Origin: Alcanivorax sp.
Lineage (GTDB): Bacteria > Pseudomonadota > Gammaproteobacteria > Pseudomonadales > Alcanivoracaceae
NCBI RefSeq assembly: GCF_002726155.1
Contig: NZ_PBSH01000006.1
Span: 1-64,000, forward strand
DNA: 64,000 nucleotides
Reading direction: 5' to 3'
Made by a program: the position numbers and the translations under genes. A model generated the notes under the pieces. That model saw nothing but the letters and a program-made list of their open reading frames with translations, ran no database searches and was not told where the DNA came from. This document shows, one piece after another, positions 1 to 9,305 of this stretch (position 1 is the stretch's first letter; each line of letters opens with the position of its first letter).

Positions 1-43
1 CCGTTAGCATATTGCGCCGCCAGCGATGCTCCTACAGCGGGCC

Positions 44-78
44 TTGCGTGCAACATGGTGCATGCTGCGTGCTGCGGC
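44..78. repeat. Degenerate heptamer array (class A), locus 1
   Basis: Five consecutive 7-bp units can be read here (TTGCGTG, CAACATG, GTGCATG, CTGCGTG, CTGCGGC), just past the 3' end of phoU. They match units seen at about 5.8, 25.0, 30.1 and 31.2 kb. The window edge hides any inverted partner arm. Bases 1-43 hold no gene that I can see. Confidence 0.55.
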
Positions 79-81
79 TCG

Positions 82-795
82 TTATTCCTTCAGCTTCTTT
101 TCGATCTCATCGATGCTGATATGGCGCACATCCTTGCCTTCCACCAGATAGATCACCTGTTCACCGATATTGCGGGCATGGTCGCCGATACGCTCCAGGG
201 CGCGCAGGGACCAGATGATGTTGAGCACCCGGGAAATGGCCCGCGGATCTTCCATCATGAATGTGACCAGCGAGCGCATGGCGCTGCGGTATTCCAGGTC
301 CACTTCTTTGTCTTCGGCGGCCACGGCCAACGCTTTCTGGGCATCGAAGCGGGCAAAAGCATCCAGGGCATCGCGCAGCATGTTGCGCACATGGTTACCG
401 ATATGGCGCACCTCCACATAACCGCGGGGCGACTCGCCTTCTTCCGCCAACTGCAGCCCCATGCGGGCAATTTTGGCTGACTCATCACCAATGCGTTCAA
501 GGTCGGACACCGCCTTGGACACGGCAATAATCAAACGCAAATCCGACGCCGCCGGCTGGCGCAGCGCCAACACCTTGGTGCATTGCTCGTCGATCAGGAT
601 TTCCAGATTATCGACCCGGTCTTCGGTTTCGATCACTTTTTCTGCCAGCGCCGAGTCTGCCTGCAGCAATGCCTGAAGCGCATCCACTACCTGCTTTTCC
701 ACCAGACCACCCATTTCCATCAGGTGGTTACGGATGGATTCCAGCGCTTCGTTAAACTGGGTCGAGCTGTGCTCGCCAAAATGCATACGGTCCAT
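82..795 (-). CDS. phoU: Phosphate transport system regulator PhoU
   Basis: PhoU is a cytoplasmic helical protein that links the Pst transporter to the PhoR kinase and restrains the Pho response when phosphate is plentiful. The 237-residue length is normal. Both three-helix repeats carry the metal-binding E-R-I-G-D motif, at about residues 98-105 (DLERIGDE) and 199-206 (ALERIGDH). The start has an AAGGAG ribosome site upstream. It is the last gene of the pst operon, 24 bp after pstB, the usual place. phoB and phoR are not in the window. Confidence 0.96.
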   Translation of the reverse strand: MDRMHFGEHSSTQFNEALESIRNHLMEMGGLVEKQVVDALQALLQADSALAEKVIETEDRVDNLEILIDEQCTKVLALRQPAASDLRLIIAVSKAVSDLERIGDESAKIARMGLQLAEEGESPRGYVEVRHIGNHVRNMLRDALDAFARFDAQKALAVAAEDKEVDLEYRSAMRSLVTFMMEDPRAISRVLNIIWSLRALERIGDHARNIGEQVIYLVEGKDVRHISIDEIEKKLKE

Positions 796-819
796 TCTCT
801 TGCTCTCCTTACCCGCGCG

Positions 820-1713
820 TTAACCGAAGCGGCCAGTGATATAAGCTTCCGTCAGATCGTGTTCGGGCTTGGTGAACACAGTCTCGGTATCATTCATTTC
901 CACCAGACGACCCAGGTGGAAATAGGCGGTACGGTGCGATACCCGCGCGGCCTGCTGCATGGAGTGAGTCACGATGGCGATGGTATAAGACTCGCTCAGC
1001 TCGCTGATCAGCTCTTCGATCTTGGCGGTGGCAATGGGATCCAGTGCGGAACAAGGCTCATCCATCAGCACCACTTCCGGGCTCACCGCAATGGTGCGGG
1101 CAATACACAGACGCTGCTGCTGACCGCCGGACAGGCCCGTGCCTGGTGCGTGCAGACGGTCTTTCACCTCTTCCCACAGCCCGGCCTTGCGCAGGCTGGT
1201 TTCCACGATTTCGTCCAGGTCATATTTCTTGTTGGCCAGGCCGTGAATACGCGGGCCATAGGCCACGTTGTCATAAATGGATTTCGGGAAGGGGTTGGGC
1301 TTCTGGAACACCATGCCCACCCGGGCGCGCAGCTCCACCACATCCAGCTTGGGGTCATACAGATCCTGGCTTTCCAGATGCAGGCTGCCCTTCACCTTAC
1401 AAATATCGATAGTGTCGTTCATGCGATTGAGACAACGCAGGAACGTGGATTTACCACAACCGGACGGGCCGATCAGTGACACCACCTCATTCTTGCCGAT
1501 ATCCAGGCTGACGCCATGGATCGCCTGGTTATCGTCATAGAACACCTCCACATCGCGCAGGCGCATTTTCGGGTCATCCACAAAGGGCGTGCCCACGGTC
1601 TGGTCTGGATAGGGGGTGTCTTGTGTCATCGCTGCTTGCTCATTTATGGCCTTGTCTCTGGCCGCATCATTGGTGCCCAGAGCCGGTTTGTCCAGTTGCT
1701 GTGCGGTTTCCAT
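820..1713 (-). CDS. pstB: Phosphate ABC transporter ATP-binding protein PstB
   Basis: ATPase of the high-affinity phosphate importer. With the ATG at 1713 the protein has 297 residues: Walker A GPSGCGKS at about 82-89, Q-loop in VFQKPNPFP, signature LSGGQQQR at about 194-201 and Walker B VVLMDEP at about 214-220. I chose this start because a GAGGA site lies 8 bp before it; an upstream in-frame start at 1755 would overlap pstA and has no such site. Before the ABC domain there is a polar extension of about 50 residues, longer than in enteric PstB. The gene lies 25 bp after pstA. Confidence 0.96.
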   Translation of the reverse strand: METAQQLDKPALGTNDAARDKAINEQAAMTQDTPYPDQTVGTPFVDDPKMRLRDVEVFYDDNQAIHGVSLDIGKNEVVSLIGPSGCGKSTFLRCLNRMNDTIDICKVKGSLHLESQDLYDPKLDVVELRARVGMVFQKPNPFPKSIYDNVAYGPRIHGLANKKYDLDEIVETSLRKAGLWEEVKDRLHAPGTGLSGGQQQRLCIARTIAVSPEVVLMDEPCSALDPIATAKIEELISELSESYTIAIVTHSMQQAARVSHRTAYFHLGRLVEMNDTETVFTKPEHDLTEAYITGRFG

Positions 1714-1738
1714 AAGTCGGTTCCTCGTTATCCGTCCG

Positions 1739-3010
1739 TTACCAGCGCCGCTCAAGGCGCTTGCGCAGAATCACCGCCAGCGTGTTCATGGTGATCAGGA
1801 AAGCCAGTAGCACCATGATGGCGGCGGACGCCAGGGATTCGAAAGATTGTTCCGGGCTGTCTGCCCACAGGTAAATCTGCACCGGCAGCACGGTTGCCGC
1901 ATCCAGCGGGCCGGCGGGCAGGTCCACAATAAAGGCCACCATGCCGATCATCAGCAGCGGCGCCGTTTCCCCCAGCGCCTGGGCCATGCCGATGATGGCG
2001 CCGGTGAGCATGCCGGGCAGAGCCAACGGCAGCACATGGTGCAACACCACCTGCATCTTGGAGGCGCCCAACCCCATGGCCGCCTGGCGAATACTCGGCG
2101 GTACCGCCTTGATGGCAGCACGGCTGGAAATGATGATGGTCGGCAACGTCATCAGCGTCAGCACGATACCGCCTACCAGCGGCACCGAACGGGGCAATCC
2201 AAACAAGCCGATAATCACCGCCAGCCCCAACAGACCGAAGATGATCGACGGCACCGCCGCCAGGTTGTTGATGTTCACCTCAATGAAATCGGTGAAGCGG
2301 TTCTTGGGAGCAAACTCTTCCAGATAGACCGCCGCGGCCACACCGATGGGAAAACTCAGCACCAGCGTCACGATCATGGTGAACAGGGAACCCAGGATCG
2401 CGCCCAGAATACCGGCTTGCTCCGGCTCACGGGAATCGCCGTAGCTGAACAGGGACTGGTTGAAAACCATGCGGGTTTCCCCGGAGGCTTCCAGCTCCGC
2501 CACCCAGGCCTGTTGCTTTTCGTTCAGGCGGCTGTCTTCACGCTGCTTTTCATTCGCCTTGAGAAACAGATCCACATCGTCATCGGCCAGCAACCAGAGA
2601 GTGCGGGTCTCTCCCAGCAGGGAAGGATCCTCGCGCAGCATGTCACGCAGGGCATAACCGGCACCGGTGCTCACCAACTGATTGAGGGCACGGGTGTCCA
2701 GGCGGGACTCCACGCCGGGAAAGCGGTCTGCCAGGGCATCACGAATCACCCCCTGGTAATTACCATAGTTGAGCTGCTCTTCATCACGGGGGTCACTGAC
2801 ATCCATCACTTCGGCATCAAAGGTCACCGGCAGCTGGATTTCATACTCCACGAAAGCACTGTGACCCTTGCCGATAATATCGGTGAACAGCAGCACCAAC
2901 GCCATCAAACCAATGCCAATCGCACCGACACCAAAGGCCTTGAAGCGTTTCTCTGCCCGGTAGCGTCGGGCCAGGGTCTTGCGAACTTTTTCTGTGGTTT
3001 GGCTCATCAT
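1739..3010 (-). CDS. pstA: Phosphate ABC transporter permease PstA (enlarged)
   Basis: Inner-membrane permease subunit for phosphate. At 423 residues it is much longer than the enteric PstA of about 300. The extra part is a first membrane helix near residues 28-48 and a hydrophilic, probably periplasmic segment to about residue 200, before the usual permease helices. The coupling-loop region ([11 protein letters not shown]) is present. Two adjacent ATGs (3010 and 3007) follow a GGGAG site and either could serve. It is 13 bp after pstC and surely co-transcribed. Enlarged PstA/PstC pairs are, to my knowledge, common in Pseudomonas-like bacteria. Confidence 0.94.
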   Translation of the reverse strand: MMSQTTEKVRKTLARRYRAEKRFKAFGVGAIGIGLMALVLLFTDIIGKGHSAFVEYEIQLPVTFDAEVMDVSDPRDEEQLNYGNYQGVIRDALADRFPGVESRLDTRALNQLVSTGAGYALRDMLREDPSLLGETRTLWLLADDDVDLFLKANEKQREDSRLNEKQQAWVAELEASGETRMVFNQSLFSYGDSREPEQAGILGAILGSLFTMIVTLVLSFPIGVAAAVYLEEFAPKNRFTDFIEVNINNLAAVPSIIFGLLGLAVIIGLFGLPRSVPLVGGIVLTLMTLPTIIISSRAAIKAVPPSIRQAAMGLGASKMQVVLHHVLPLALPGMLTGAIIGMAQALGETAPLLMIGMVAFIVDLPAGPLDAATVLPVQIYLWADSPEQSFESLASAAIMVLLAFLITMNTLAVILRKRLERRW

Positions 3011-3023
3011 TTTTCTCCCGACG

Positions 3024-4412
3024 CTAGTCGTACTGCTCGCGGTATTTCTTCACGATATGCAGCGCGAAGATATTCATGACCAGGGTAGTGATGAACAACA
3101 TCAGGCCCAGGGCGAAGGCCGCCAGGGTCTTGGCGCTGTCGAATTCCTGGTCGCCGGTCAGCAGAGTCACAATCTGTACGGTGATGGTGGTGACCGCTTC
3201 CAGTGGGTTGGCGGTCAAATTGGCGGCCAGGCCGGCGGCCATCACCACAATCATGGTTTCACCAATGGCACGGGAGGCCGCCAGCAAAATGCCCCCCATG
3301 ATCCCCGGCAGCGCCGCCGGGAAAATCACTTTCTTGATGGTTTCACTCTTGGTGGCGCCCAGCCCCAATGAACCGTCACGCATGGCCTGGGGCACCGCCG
3401 TAATCACGTCATCTGCCAGGGATGACACAAACGGAATAATCATGATGCCCATTACCAGGCCCGCCGCCAGAGCCGACTCCGAGGCCACATCCAGGCCAAC
3501 GGATTCACCCATACCGCGAATAAAAGGCGCCACCGTCAGGGCGGCAAAGAAGCCGTAGACCACCGTGGGAACCCCGGCCAGCACTTCCAGTGCCGGCTTG
3601 GCCACCGTGCGCACCCGCTTGCTTGCGTACTCTGCCAGGTAGATAGCTGACATCAGGCCCACCGGCACTGCCACCAACAGGGCAATGGCCGAGATCAGCA
3701 TGGTGCCCATGAACAACGGCACCGCACCAAAAGCGCCTCCGGATGCCACCTGGTCAGCGCGCAGGGCAGTCTGCGGGCTCCACTGCAACCCGAACAGGAA
3801 GTCCGTCACCGGCACCTTGCCGAAGAAGCGGATGGATTCGAACAGCACCGACATGACGATGCCCACGGTGGTGAGAATGGCCACCGTGGCGCAGAGCATG
3901 AACAGCGTCTGCAGCACACGCTCTACCTGCTGGCGGGCACGCAGTTGCGGTGACACTTTCAGCCAGGCCCAGGCACCGCCGAACATGCACAACACAATGA
4001 CTACCACCGTCAGCGCCATGGCGCTGGTCTGGCGTAATGACTGCAGATGTTCCGCCGCTGCCGCGATGGGCGGCTCCACGAAATTGACAGGCAGCGCACC
4101 ACTGGCAACGTTCTGGATTTTGCTGAGCGTGAGGTTATAACTGGACGCATCCGTCGGCTGCAGTTCCGCCGGCAAACTGGCCAGCACCTGCTGACGAATG
4201 ATGCTGTCATCAAATGCCAGCCACAGCCCCAGCACCACCAATGCTGGCAGTGCACACCACATAGCCGAACGCATGGCGAAATAGAACGGCAACGAGTGCA
4301 GGTGGCGAATGCCGCCCAGCGGGCGGGCCAGCGCAAAGGAGCGGCGAAGCCCCAGGTAGTAAGCGCCGGCCACCATCACTACCAACAGCAACAGCAGGTT
4401 TCCGGTTTGCAT
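3024..4412 (-). CDS. pstC: Phosphate ABC transporter permease PstC (enlarged)
   Basis: Partner permease of PstA. It has 462 residues against about 320 in enteric bacteria. An N-terminal membrane helix, a second hydrophobic stretch and a soluble region precede the core permease domain from about residue 215. The coupling motif reads GLGATKSETIKKV. The ATG at 4412 has a GGAG site 6 bp upstream. A strong hairpin between pstS and pstC (4495-4518) probably lowers the amount of membrane and ATPase subunits relative to the binding protein. Confidence 0.94.
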   Translation of the reverse strand: MQTGNLLLLLVVMVAGAYYLGLRRSFALARPLGGIRHLHSLPFYFAMRSAMWCALPALVVLGLWLAFDDSIIRQQVLASLPAELQPTDASSYNLTLSKIQNVASGALPVNFVEPPIAAAAEHLQSLRQTSAMALTVVVIVLCMFGGAWAWLKVSPQLRARQQVERVLQTLFMLCATVAILTTVGIVMSVLFESIRFFGKVPVTDFLFGLQWSPQTALRADQVASGGAFGAVPLFMGTMLISAIALLVAVPVGLMSAIYLAEYASKRVRTVAKPALEVLAGVPTVVYGFFAALTVAPFIRGMGESVGLDVASESALAAGLVMGIMIIPFVSSLADDVITAVPQAMRDGSLGLGATKSETIKKVIFPAALPGIMGGILLAASRAIGETMIVVMAAGLAANLTANPLEAVTTITVQIVTLLTGDQEFDSAKTLAAFALGLMLFITTLVMNIFALHIVKKYREQYD

Positions 4413-4489
4413 GTATCACTCCGATCGGATTTGCTCAAACAAGATCACCGCAGCAATCTTGGTGGAACAAACACGCCTTGTCAGGGGCG

Positions 4490-4518
4490 AAAAAGCCCGG
4501 TGGCAATTACCACCGGGC
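4490..4518 (-). terminator. Hairpin after pstS (attenuating terminator)
   Basis: A perfect 9-bp stem GCCCGGTGG / CCACCGGGC (4495-4503 with 4510-4518), a 6-base loop, and on the minus strand a run of five T (4490-4494). It lies between pstS and pstC, so it probably ends most pstS transcripts while letting some polymerase through to the rest of the operon. Confidence 0.85.
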
Positions 4519-4551
4519 CAAAAGCATCCATGCTTTTTATTATTCCCTTTC

Positions 4552-5610
4552 TTACAGCTCGTTGCCCGTCATGGACTTCAGGCCGCGGGCCTGCTTGGCC
4601 ATGGACTTGCGCAGATCATCACCCAGCGGGATCAGGCCTTTCTCGCCCAGGTAACCCTGGTCGCCCCAGGCTTTCTCGCTGGTGAACTCCTTCACGTAAC
4701 CTTCGATGCCCGGTACCACACCCACGTGAGCTTTCTTCACGTAGAAGTACAGGGAACGGGACACCGGGTAGTCGCCGGAACCGATCGCTTCGAAAGTGGG
4801 CTCAACACCGCCAACGTTGGCAGCTTGTACCACACCGCGGTTCTGATCCAGGAAGGAGTAACCGAACACACCGAAGGCATCCGGGTTCTTTTCCAGCTTC
4901 TGCACGATCAGGTTATCGTTTTCGCCCGCTTCCACGTAGGCGCCGTCTTCACGGACGCTGCGGCAGATGGCTTTGTACTTGGACTTGTCTTCACCCTTGA
5001 TGGCTTTCAGCCAGGGGAATGACTTACAGCCGCCTTCGATGGCCAGCTCGTTGAACGCATCACGGGTACCGGAAGTCGGCGGCGGACCCAACACCTCGAT
5101 TTTCACGTTGGGCAGGGCCGGGTTCACTTCTTTCCAGGTCTTGTAGGGGTTGGCTACCAGCTCTTCGCTGCCATCCGGGTTCGGTACATCCTTGGCCAGG
5201 GCCAGGAAGACGTCACGCAGGGACAGGTCGATGTGCTTACCCTTCACGGAATTGGCAATCACGATACCGTCATAACCGACCTTCACTTCGGTGATGTCTT
5301 TCACACCGTTGCTCTGGCACAGCTCGAACTCGGACTTCTTCATGCGACGCGATGCGTTGGTGATGTCCGGGTGCTGGGTGCCCACGCCCTGACAGAACAG
5401 CTTCATGCCGCCGCCAGAACCGGTAGATTCGATTTTCGGGGTGGCGTTGCCGGTACGGCCAAAACGCTCAGCCACAACGGTGGCGAACGGGTAGACCGTG
5501 GAAGAACCCACGATAGAGATAGTGTCACGCGCCATGGCGGTGGTCGGTACGCTAGCCAGAGCCAGCGCTGCCGCGGCACCTGCCAGTGTTGTTTTCATCT
5601 TGAAGTTCAC
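4552..5610 (-). CDS. pstS: Phosphate-binding periplasmic protein PstS
   Basis: High-affinity periplasmic phosphate receptor of the Pst importer. The 352-residue product starts with a signal peptide that probably ends at AMA in TTAMARDTIS. The mature start carries the typical phosphate-loop sequence GSSTVYPF, followed by ESTGSGGGMKLFC and ITNASRRM. The start is a GTG: AGGAGG lies 8 bp before it, whereas the in-frame ATG at 5598 is too far from that site. It is first in the operon, behind a Pho box at 5733-5751. Confidence 0.96.
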   Translation of the reverse strand: MNFKMKTTLAGAAAALALASVPTTAMARDTISIVGSSTVYPFATVVAERFGRTGNATPKIESTGSGGGMKLFCQGVGTQHPDITNASRRMKKSEFELCQSNGVKDITEVKVGYDGIVIANSVKGKHIDLSLRDVFLALAKDVPNPDGSEELVANPYKTWKEVNPALPNVKIEVLGPPPTSGTRDAFNELAIEGGCKSFPWLKAIKGEDKSKYKAICRSVREDGAYVEAGENDNLIVQKLEKNPDAFGVFGYSFLDQNRGVVQAANVGGVEPTFEAIGSGDYPVSRSLYFYVKKAHVGVVPGIEGYVKEFTSEKAWGDQGYLGEKGLIPLGDDLRKSMAKQARGLKSMTGNEL

Positions 5611-5717
5611 AGTAAAAGCCTCCTAGTTACATGGCACCGGCGCTGGTAAGGAAAGATCCACCCCGGTTTATTCTTAACAACAAGTCTTGCAAGCCAGTTC
5701 ATGTTTCAGCACAGCGC

Positions 5718-5751
5718 ATGCTAGAGAGGGTTTGTGACAACCACATTACAG
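5718..5751 (-). promoter_or_regulatory. Pho box and -10 element of the pstS promoter
   Basis: Read on the minus strand, 5751-5733 gives CTGTAAT, four spacer bases and TTGTCACA, two direct 7-bp repeats 11 bp apart, close to the PhoB consensus (CTGTCAT, four bases, CTGTCAC). A -10-like TAGCAT lies about 10 bp further on (5723-5718), the spacing usual for PhoB-activated promoters in which the Pho box replaces the -35. The pst operon should therefore be induced by phosphate starvation. Confidence 0.85.
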
Positions 5752-5763
5752 CGAGATCGCATT

Positions 5764-5831
5764 CAGACTACACGCATCATGCACCAGGCCAAACCGGGCA
5801 TGTATGCTGAATGCGTGCTGCGTGTGGCGTT
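5764..5831. repeat. Inverted heptamer element (class A), locus 2
   Basis: Left arm units CAGACTA, CACGCAT, CATGCAC (5764-5784) face right arm units ATGCTGA, ATGCGTG, CTGCGTG (5804-5824), which are close to their reverse complement. The element lies between the divergent pstS and TRAP genes, just upstream of a TATAAT at 5837-5842 that could be the -10 of the TRAP operon. Confidence 0.5.
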
Positions 5832-5870
5832 TTCCGTATAATGCCCATTTTCAGCGATCTCCCGACAATA

Positions 5871-6431
5871 ATGACAAAACAGCGCCTACAGCACTGCCAA
5901 CAAGGGCTTACCGCCTTCACCACCGCCATCGGCCGGGGCAGCGCCTGGCTCGCCCTGTTACTGGTACTGGGCATGGTACTGGTGGTCGTACTGCGCTACG
6001 GCTTCGATATCGGCAACATTGCCCTGCAGGAGTCCCTGACCTACCTGCACGGCAGCCTGTTCATGCTCGCCATCGCCTACACCCTGGCCGAAGACGAGCA
6101 TGTACGGGTGGATGTGCTCTATCAGCGTTTTAGCCCGCGTGGCCGGGCCTGGGTCAACCTGCTGGGCACCCTGTTTCTGCTACTGCCCGTGTGTGCCGCC
6201 ATTTTCTGGTTATCCCTGGATTATGTGGCCAGTAGCTGGCGCGAGCAGGAGGGCTCCGCCAACGGCGGCCTGCCTTTTGTCTACTGGCTCAAGACCCTGC
6301 TGCTGATCCTTCCTGCCCTGCTGACCGTTCAGGCAATCGCTGAATTGTTGCGCCACGGCCTGACGCTGCTGGGCGCCACACCGCCCCCCCGGGTCAGCGA
6401 GCATGATACGCATCCGGAGGAGGGCCTGTGA
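5871..6431 (+). CDS. TRAP transporter small membrane subunit (DctQ/TakQ-like)
   Basis: Small four-helix inner-membrane subunit of a tripartite ATP-independent transporter, which uses the ion gradient and a periplasmic binding protein to import organic acids. With the ATG at 5871 it has 186 residues and hydrophobic stretches near residues 22-40, 60-77, 100-125 and 140-165. The segment LAEDEHVRVDVLY is typical of DctQ proteins. Two earlier ATGs (5811, 5841) are in frame, but a TATAAT at 5837-5842 overlaps the second, so I prefer 5871. The stop overlaps the start of the large subunit by one base, so the two are translationally coupled. Confidence 0.85.
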   Translation: MTKQRLQHCQQGLTAFTTAIGRGSAWLALLLVLGMVLVVVLRYGFDIGNIALQESLTYLHGSLFMLAIAYTLAEDEHVRVDVLYQRFSPRGRAWVNLLGTLFLLLPVCAAIFWLSLDYVASSWREQEGSANGGLPFVYWLKTLLLILPALLTVQAIAELLRHGLTLLGATPPPRVSEHDTHPEEGL

Positions 6432-7801
6432 TGGAATGGCTTCCCCTGCTGATGTTTGTGGCCGCCTGCCTGGTGTTGCTCACTGGCTACCCGGTGGCCT
6501 TTGCCCTGGGTGGCACCGCACTGCTGTTTGCGGCCGGCGGCATCCTCACCGGCACCTTTTCCCCCTCGGACCTGACCTTTGTGCCCAACCGGCTGTTCGG
6601 CATTATCGAGAACAGCACCCTGATGGCGGTACCGCTATTCGTGTTCATGGGGGTAATGCTGGAAAAATCCCGGGTGGCGGAGAAGCTGCTGTCCAGCATG
6701 GGCCAGCTGTTCGGCCCGTTACCCGGCGGCATGGGGCTGGCGATCATCCTGGTGGGCGCCCTGCTGGCCGCCAGCACCGGCATTGTGGGCGCCACCGTAG
6801 TCACCATGGGCCTGCTCTCGTTACCCTCCATGCTCCGTCAGGGCTATCAGCCACAGCTGTCCACCGGGCTGATCTGTGCCACCGGCACCCTGGGGCAGAT
6901 AATCCCCCCTTCCATTGCCCTGGTACTGTTGGGTGATGTGCTGGCCAACGCCTATCAGGACGCCCAGCTCAAGCAGGGGCTGTGGTCGCTGGACACCGTA
7001 TCGGTGGGAGACTTGTTTGTCGGAGCGCTGATTCCCGGGCTGATTCTGGTGGGACTGTACCTGCTGTATGTGGTGGCGATCAGCCTGTTAAAGCCACAGT
7101 GGGCGCCCGCTTTTGAGGTCGCTGACGGCCAGGCCCGCAGCTGGCGCTCCCTGCTCGGCGGCCTACTGCCTCCACTGCTATTGATCGCGGCGGTACTCGG
7201 CTCGATTCTTTCCGGCAAGGCCACGCCCACGGAAGCTGCCGGTGTCGGCGCATTCGGGGCCCTGCTTTTGGCCGCCGCCAATCGACACCTGAACCTGGCC
7301 ATTCTGGGCGAGGTGGTCCGCGCCACCAGCCGCGTCACCGCCATGGTGTTCATGATCCTGATCGGCGCCAGCCTCTTTTCACTGGTGTTCCGGGGCTTTG
7401 GCGGTGAAGAAGCCGTGCATAACCTGTTTTCGGCCATGCCCGGCGGGGTGCTTGGCGCCACCGTGATGGTGATGCTGCTGATTTTCTTGCTCGGCTTCAT
7501 CCTCGACTTTATCGAGATCACCTTTGTAGTGGTGCCCATTGTTGCCCCGGTCCTGCTGGGCATGGGGCTGGACCCGATCTGGCTGGGCGTGATGATCGCG
7601 CTGAACTTGCAAACCTCGTTTCTGACCCCACCCTTCGGATTCGCACTGTTTTATCTTCGCGGGGTCGCACCCCCGGAGGTAAAAACCGCGCACATTTATC
7701 AGGGCGTGATACCCTTTATCGCCATACAATTAATTATGCTGGGGATTCTGGCACTGTTCCCTGAACTGGCCACCTGGCTGCCGCATACGCTCTACGGATA
7801 A
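6431..7801 (+). CDS. TRAP transporter large membrane subunit (DctM/TakM-like)
   Basis: Main channel subunit of the TRAP transporter, with 456 residues and about 12 membrane segments. Family motifs include TGYPVAFALGG near the N terminus, the GATVVTMGLLSLPSML stretch, GQIIPPSI and a C-terminal QTSFLTPPFGFALFYLRGV. The ATG at 6431 follows GGAGGAGG and overlaps the previous stop. No binding protein is encoded next to the pair. The nearest candidate is the TakP-like protein at 16335-17483, and the length and motifs suit the 2-oxoacid/mannitol-type TRAP group. The ligand is unknown. Confidence 0.9.
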   Translation: MEWLPLLMFVAACLVLLTGYPVAFALGGTALLFAAGGILTGTFSPSDLTFVPNRLFGIIENSTLMAVPLFVFMGVMLEKSRVAEKLLSSMGQLFGPLPGGMGLAIILVGALLAASTGIVGATVVTMGLLSLPSMLRQGYQPQLSTGLICATGTLGQIIPPSIALVLLGDVLANAYQDAQLKQGLWSLDTVSVGDLFVGALIPGLILVGLYLLYVVAISLLKPQWAPAFEVADGQARSWRSLLGGLLPPLLLIAAVLGSILSGKATPTEAAGVGAFGALLLAAANRHLNLAILGEVVRATSRVTAMVFMILIGASLFSLVFRGFGGEEAVHNLFSAMPGGVLGATVMVMLLIFLLGFILDFIEITFVVVPIVAPVLLGMGLDPIWLGVMIALNLQTSFLTPPFGFALFYLRGVAPPEVKTAHIYQGVIPFIAIQLIMLGILALFPELATWLPHTLYG

Positions 7802-7805
7802 CAAC

Positions 7806-8201
7806 ATGACCGACCACACTGACGACGCACCCCAGCCGATTGGGACCCTTGCCATCCAGACCATTGCCATGCCGCAAAGCGCCAACTGGAACGGCGATAT
7901 TTTCGGCGGCTGGCTGGTTTCACAAATGGACCTGGCCGGTGCCGTCACCGCCCGCAAAAAAGCCCGGGGCCGTGTGGCCACCGTGGCCATTGATTCCATG
8001 GCGTTCCTGCGCCCGGTGCCGGTCGGCGCTGTGGTGAGCTGCTACACCCAGATGCAGGACATCGGCCGCAGTTCCATGCAGATCCTGGTAGAAGTGTGGG
8101 TACGTGAAGACACCGGCACCCTGTCGAAAGTCACCGAAGGGCACTTTACCTTCGTGGCCATTGATGACACCGGCCGCACCCGGGCAGTTCCCAGAGACTA
8201 A
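7806..8201 (+). CDS. Acyl-CoA thioesterase, YciA-type hot-dog fold
   Basis: A 131-residue single hot-dog protein expected to hydrolyse acyl-CoA esters in the cytoplasm. The active-site stretch NWNGDIFGGWLVSQMDLAG matches the YciA family, with the catalytic Asp in GDIFGG, and a second conserved region reads ARGRVATVAIDSMAFLRPV. It starts 4 bp after the TRAP large subunit and is probably in the same transcript. Its stop codon overlaps that of the convergent gene at 8198 by three bases, so no terminator fits between them. Confidence 0.9.
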   Translation: MTDHTDDAPQPIGTLAIQTIAMPQSANWNGDIFGGWLVSQMDLAGAVTARKKARGRVATVAIDSMAFLRPVPVGAVVSCYTQMQDIGRSSMQILVEVWVREDTGTLSKVTEGHFTFVAIDDTGRTRAVPRD

Positions 8202-9205
8202 CCAGAGCAAAGCAGATCGCCCATGGCTGTGAGCCACTGGGCGGTACTGGCTACTACGCGCCCCGGTGCTCCCGCCGCGTGGCCATACTCTGACTCCAGC
8301 ACACGGGTTCTGGCATTGGCGATTTTCGCAACCTCTGCCCGGGCATCCTCCACCGTGAAATACAGATCGGTGCGAGCCGGCATGTACACCGTTTCTGCCT
8401 CAACCTGCCCCAATGCTTCCAGATCGTGGCCTGCCGCCGCTTCCCAGGCGGCCAGCATGGCCAGCAGGTCATGGGCATCCTGCCCCAGGTGATCCTGCTC
8501 CCAGTAATCCAGTAGCGCCGCCTGGTCCGCAAAGCCCAGCCCCCGATACAGTTCCTTGCGATAGAACGCCTGACTGTAGGCCCAACCGGCATACACTCGA
8601 GCGAACGCCTTCAACCCCTCCACAGGCGGCCCGGCCTGGCTCTGCCGGGTCAACGGATCGGCAAACAGTGCAGCCCGCAGCCCCTGCAGAAAAACCGCAT
8701 TATGTGGCCAGCAACGATAGGTGGCACAGACCGGTAGCAATCGCTTCACCCGGGTGCCGGCAGTGACGGCCCAGTGACACGATTGCATTCCCCCCATGGA
8801 CCAGCCAGTGGCAAGTGCCACCTCAGGATTACCAAACCACTGGTTTATTACTGCTTGCTGAGCAGCCACATTGTCAGCGATGGTTACCAGAGGAAACCGT
8901 TGTCCTAGCTGTTCAGGGTGCGCGTTACTCGCTGACGTGGCCTGGCCGTTGCCAAACATGTCGAACAGCACCACACAGTAATCTCCCGATGCCAGCGGGC
9001 TGCGCACACCGCCCGCCGCACCAAGCAGGGGCACACTGCCCCGGGCTGTACCACCGTAATAGCAAGGAACCACCACCAGGTTATCCCCGGACGCATTCAG
9101 CTGGCCGGCCATCAGGCCGGTCAATCTGGCCTCGCGCAGCAGCCCACCCTGGCTCAGGGGCCAGTCTCCAAGGGCAACAGACCAGGGGCGAATTTCTAGT
9201 GTCAT
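8198..9205 (-). CDS. Alpha/beta hydrolase, homoserine acetyltransferase (MetX)-like
   Basis: A 335-residue alpha/beta-hydrolase with the nucleophile elbow GWSMGG (Ser about 136), a PCYYGGTARG stretch that could form an oxyanion region, a candidate acid in YMPARTDLYF and a candidate His in EYGHAAG. The GWSMGGMQS motif and overall shape recall the MetX-like branch, but methionine synthesis is unlikely given the setting beside a glutamine-synthetase-like ligase. I chose the ATG at 9205 because AAGGAG precedes it; the longer frame runs through the palindrome at 9221-9242. It probably hydrolyses or transfers an acyl or glutamyl group in the pathway encoded by this cluster; that role is inference. 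Confidence 0.8.
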   Translation of the reverse strand: MTLEIRPWSVALGDWPLSQGGLLREARLTGLMAGQLNASGDNLVVVPCYYGGTARGSVPLLGAAGGVRSPLASGDYCVVLFDMFGNGQATSASNAHPEQLGQRFPLVTIADNVAAQQAVINQWFGNPEVALATGWSMGGMQSCHWAVTAGTRVKRLLPVCATYRCWPHNAVFLQGLRAALFADPLTRQSQAGPPVEGLKAFARVYAGWAYSQAFYRKELYRGLGFADQAALLDYWEQDHLGQDAHDLLAMLAAWEAAAGHDLEALGQVEAETVYMPARTDLYFTVEDARAEVAKIANARTRVLESEYGHAAGAPGRVVASTAQWLTAMGDLLCSG

Positions 9206-9220
9206 GGGAGCATCTCCTTT

Positions 9221-9242
9221 ATATACATGTTGGCATGTATAT
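9221..9242. promoter_or_regulatory. Palindromic operator candidate for the TetR protein
   Basis: A perfect 9-bp inverted repeat, ATATACATG and CATGTATAT, around TTGG. It lies in the short divergent region between the hydrolase (start 9205) and the ligase (start 9306), where one bound regulator could control both. The TetR-family gene follows the ligase. A related half-site, ATATACGTG, occurs at 16148-16156 upstream of the minus-strand operon. Confidence 0.7.
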
Positions 9243-9305
9243 TGAATGCAATCCCCGTACCTGAAACTGAAAACCACGGGGCCGTGCCCCAACGGAGACG
9301 TAACC

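Noticed and set aside
1847..3079. Long open frame on the plus strand opposite pstA
   Set aside because: It is a mirror of the pstA codon pattern, rich in His, Gln and Arg, with no homology or ribosome site; many similar shadows lie opposite other GC-rich genes.
8198..9205. Calling the hydrolase a true homoserine O-acetyltransferase (metX)
   Set aside because: The fold and nucleophile fit, but the gene is beside a GlnT-like ligase and TetR operator, away from any methionine genes, so a specific name is not supported.
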